Source of the DNA: Bradyrhizobium sp.
GTDB taxonomy: Bacteria; Pseudomonadota; Alphaproteobacteria; Rhizobiales; Xanthobacteraceae
Assembly (NCBI GenBank): GCA_028290165.1
Contig: JAQGKJ010000836.1
Span: forward strand, 1 to 16,209
DNA: 16,209 nucleotides
Direction of reading: 5' to 3'
Made by a program: the position numbers and the translations under genes. This document shows positions 14,254 through 16,209 of this stretch, one piece after another. A model generated the notes under the pieces. The model had not been told where the DNA came from and did not search any database. It was given only the letters and a program-made list of their open reading frames with translations. Positions within the stretch are counted from its first letter, which is position 1; every line of letters starts with the position of its first letter.

Positions 14254-15600
14254 TCAATGCTCAACGGCGTCTCGCTTGCCTGCTTTCCGTTCGAACATCG
14301 CACGCGGCGTGATGTACCACAGCAAGAAGAGAATCGCGGCTCCATTCGTCAACAAGGTCGTCGCTAGCGGCACATTCAGGAATACCTGCGAGAAGACGCT
14401 GCCCGACAAGAGAATGAAATTTGACGGCAAGCCGGAGGAAAGCCGGTTGACGAGGGATATCACCAGTCCGCATCCGAACACGGCAAGCGGCGCCAGCAGC
14501 GGTCCGACGGAAGCAAGGCCTTCGGTCGCAAACAGTGACGCATTCAAATTGCCGATCTGATAGGCCTTTGCCATCACAAGCGACAATTGCTCGTTGTAAG
14601 GACAATCGACGAAGGGTTTCAAAAAGGAAATCTGGCAAAAATGGGTGAGATTGTGAGCCGAGAAAAAATCGCTGTACAAATCGAGCGCGATGGATGGAAG
14701 CGCGATCATCCTGAAATTAACGTTTGCGAAATAGTCAATGAACGGAACGAATGGAAACGTGCCGGCCTCGACCAGCAGCGCCAGGACTACTCCGGCCGAT
14801 ACCGGCAGAAGCAGTGACAGCACTGTCGCAGTCCTGGCTTCAAAGAACCGCGATAACAGCACCAGAAACAACAGCCAGAACGGCGCGAACAGCGCCAACT
14901 TGTTGAGCGTAATCGGATAGAACATCAGCAAGAGCAGCAACACGGCCGCCGCCCGCCACAAATTCTCCCGTGCAACAAAGCATGCAAAGGCGAACGGCAG
15001 CGCCGCATTCGACGTCGCGCCCATCGCATATCGCAGCCACACGGGAAATTCGAGACCCTCACGAAAATTGTAGATGCCGGCGATGCCGACCAGTCTGAAA
15101 TTATAGAAAGCGCCGGCTGCGATGACTGCCGCCGCCAGGATCAAGACGCCGGACAACAGGTTATCAAATGCGCGTGCCGACGGGATAAAGATTTGCTTGA
15201 TCGGCGATGTGACGAACGTCGCAGGCACCAGGAATGCCAACGCCGAAGCGAACGCTGATATGGCTGCTAATCTGTGATCGTAGTTAAATCTCGAAAATTC
15301 GACGATCCAGAGATAGCCCAGAATCATGGTGTAAAAATAAAATCCAAGAAAATAGCCGAAGCTAAATCGAGCGAATACAAAAATCGGGGAAACAATCACG
15401 AAGGGCGCAACGTTCAGCACGGCCGCGTAAAGGCGGGTTTTGTCGAACCAGATGATCTTGTAGGGCGTGTAGTATTCCGCGACGTAGATGAGGGACAAGC
15501 AACAGATGACGATGTGGAAACCGAGCAGGAGGATGAGCCTGCTCCGGGCCTGTGGCCACGCAAAAAGGGAGTTCGGGGTATCTTGAGAAAAATCGAGCAT
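14254..15600 (-). CDS. Wzy-like integral membrane protein (polymerase candidate), copy 1
   Basis: A 448-residue, strongly hydrophobic protein with roughly ten or more predicted transmembrane helices. Segments near 21-41, 60-78, 81-101, 110-125, 148-165, about 205-255 and 265-280 are clear, with further helices in the last third. A polar loop around residues 290-370, with HNLTHFCQISFLKPFVDCPY and IGNLNASLFATEG, is the best candidate for the large periplasmic loop of O-antigen polymerases. Wzy proteins share topology more than sequence, so the call rests on size, topology, the loop and its place beside sugar-nucleotide and flippase genes. It could also be a membrane acyl- or glycosyltransferase. 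The ATG at 15600 has an AAGAACGAG-like site directly upstream. A close paralogue lies upstream on the same strand. Confidence 0.6.
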   Translation of the reverse strand: MLDFSQDTPNSLFAWPQARSRLILLLGFHIVICCLSLIYVAEYYTPYKIIWFDKTRLYAAVLNVAPFVIVSPIFVFARFSFGYFLGFYFYTMILGYLWIVEFSRFNYDHRLAAISAFASALAFLVPATFVTSPIKQIFIPSARAFDNLLSGVLILAAAVIAAGAFYNFRLVGIAGIYNFREGLEFPVWLRYAMGATSNAALPFAFACFVARENLWRAAAVLLLLLMFYPITLNKLALFAPFWLLFLVLLSRFFEARTATVLSLLLPVSAGVVLALLVEAGTFPFVPFIDYFANVNFRMIALPSIALDLYSDFFSAHNLTHFCQISFLKPFVDCPYNEQLSLVMAKAYQIGNLNASLFATEGLASVGPLLAPLAVFGCGLVISLVNRLSSGLPSNFILLSGSVFSQVFLNVPLATTLLTNGAAILFLLWYITPRAMFERKAGKRDAVEH

Positions 15601-15770
15601 GCTCGTTCTTGTAAGATTATCGATGGCAAGAAATGTGCGCGGTTGCGAACAAGGCCGAGGCGTGAACTATGCCAAAACGGACCATCAACGCAAGCCGTTC
15701 GAGTTTTCCGGCGGCCGCGGCAGAAGGCGTCGGTGACGATCGGCCGGATTTCGATCGTTAGTCCTGAGGC
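15601..15770. other. Gap between the two Wzy-like paralogues
   Basis: A 170-bp gap between two minus-strand genes. It contains the second copy of the flank repeat next to the stop of copy 2. A minus-strand GATAAT lies about 17 bases before the ATG at 15600, too close to serve as a usual -10 without a very short leader. No terminator was recognised. Confidence 0.4.
15727..15759 (-). repeat. Flank repeat copy 2
   Basis: Partner of 14158-14190. It shares the core words ATCGG, CGGATT and GATCGT in the same order and orientation relative to the preceding Wzy-like stop codon. Confidence 0.45.
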
Positions 15771-16209
15771 TCAACTTCCAGTCTTCCACAGCATTCCCCC
15801 CGGTTCAGGCGCAACCGCTTTTTGCGCGACGATCTTCTGTTCGAAAATCGTACGGGGGGTTATGTACCACAGCAAAAACAGAAGCCCTGCGCCGTACGTC
15901 AGCAGTACTATGGTTAGCGGCACGTTGAGAAGAATTTGGGGCAGCACAGCCGCAGAGGTCAGGACAAAATCAGATGGCAAGCCGGCGGAAAGGCGATTGC
16001 CGACGGCAAACACAAATCCGCACACCAGCACGGCAACCGGTGCGAACAATACACCGACCGATGCGATACCTTCCGTCGCGAACAGCGACGCGTTGTAATT
16101 GCCGAGGTCGTAAGTGCGTTCCATTATGATCGCCAGCGGCTCCCGATAGGGACAAGCGACGAAGCGTTTCACGAACGACATCTGACAAAAATATGTGGGG
16201 TCGTGCCTG
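15771..16209 (-). CDS. Wzy-like integral membrane protein, copy 2, N-terminus beyond the window
   Basis: C-terminal part (about 145 residues) of a paralogue of the protein at 14254-15600. The frame stays open to the right edge, where it reads RHDPTYFCQ before the internal ATG at 16181, matching AHNLTHFCQ in copy 1. Over 105 aligned residues from the shared CPY motif I count 65 identities by hand, including NASLFATEG and FLLWYITPR. At least two transmembrane helices are visible. Its C-terminus is about 12 residues longer than that of copy 1 and divergent (QKAVAPEPGG near the end). Function is the same tentative assignment: repeat-unit polymerase or related membrane enzyme. Whether the missing N-terminal part is intact cannot be judged. 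Confidence 0.6.
   Translation of the reverse strand, partial: RHDPTYFCQMSFVKRFVACPYREPLAIIMERTYDLGNYNASLFATEGIASVGVLFAPVAVLVCGFVFAVGNRLSAGLPSDFVLTSAAVLPQILLNVPLTIVLLTYGAGLLFLLWYITPRTIFEQKIVAQKAVAPEPGGMLWKTGS

Noticed and set aside
15274..16098. 274-codon plus-strand open frame across both Wzy-like genes
   Set aside because: It runs antisense to two conserved paralogous membrane genes and through their spacer, and has no recognisable domain. Its repeated segments only mirror the duplication on the other strand.

Overview
The window is a surface-polysaccharide (O-antigen or exopolysaccharide type) biosynthesis locus. Base composition is moderately GC-rich, genes are tightly packed, and the proteins look like those of alphaproteobacteria. 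A member of the Bradyrhizobium/Rhodopseudomonas group is my best guess, but this is inference from general appearance and not from a marker gene. I see no tRNA, rRNA, CRISPR array or insertion sequence.

Layout. Bases 1-1211 (+) hold most of a Wzx-type flippase, cut by the left edge. Two minus-strand genes converge on it: a Trm112-like/SAM methyltransferase fusion (1296-2327) and rfbA, glucose-1-phosphate thymidylyltransferase (2431-3336). A divergent promoter region of about 310 bp leads to a plus-strand DXD glycosyltransferase of GT8 type (3647-4675). A 511-bp stretch without an assignable gene follows; it may hold a decayed minus-strand gene. The plus-strand block 5187-10856 holds an EvaB-like sugar 3-aminotransferase, a half-length NDP-hexose 2,3-dehydratase, an FkbM-like protein, a small cupin, a perosamine-synthase-like aminotransferase and a GT4 glycosyltransferase. 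Facing it on the minus strand is a compact three-gene operon: rfbB (14013-12901), a CgeB-like glycosyltransferase and a SAM methyltransferase (ending at 10909). Beyond rfbB, also on the minus strand, lie two tandem paralogues of a Wzy-like integral membrane protein. The second is cut by the right edge.

How the genes fit together (inference from families). RfbA and RfbB would make dTDP-4-keto-6-deoxy-glucose. The window has no rfbC or rfbD, so the rhamnose route is not completed here. Instead, the 2,3-dehydratase and the EvaB-like aminotransferase, which overlap by one base, would give a dTDP-3-amino-2,3,6-trideoxy-4-ketohexose, the logic used for antibiotic deoxysugars such as vancosamine. 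The second aminotransferase and the cupin, coupled by an ATGA overlap, may make a second amino sugar. Three glycosyltransferases, two or three methyltransferase-like proteins, a flippase and one or two polymerase candidates would assemble, decorate, export and polymerise the repeat unit.

Most notable: the single-domain 2,3-dehydratase (233 aa, where the known enzymes carry two tandem copies of the domain), its pairing with an EvaB-like transaminase in a polysaccharide locus, the unassigned cupin coupled to a Per-like aminotransferase, and the tandem Wzy-like duplication whose similarity extends into the downstream flank.
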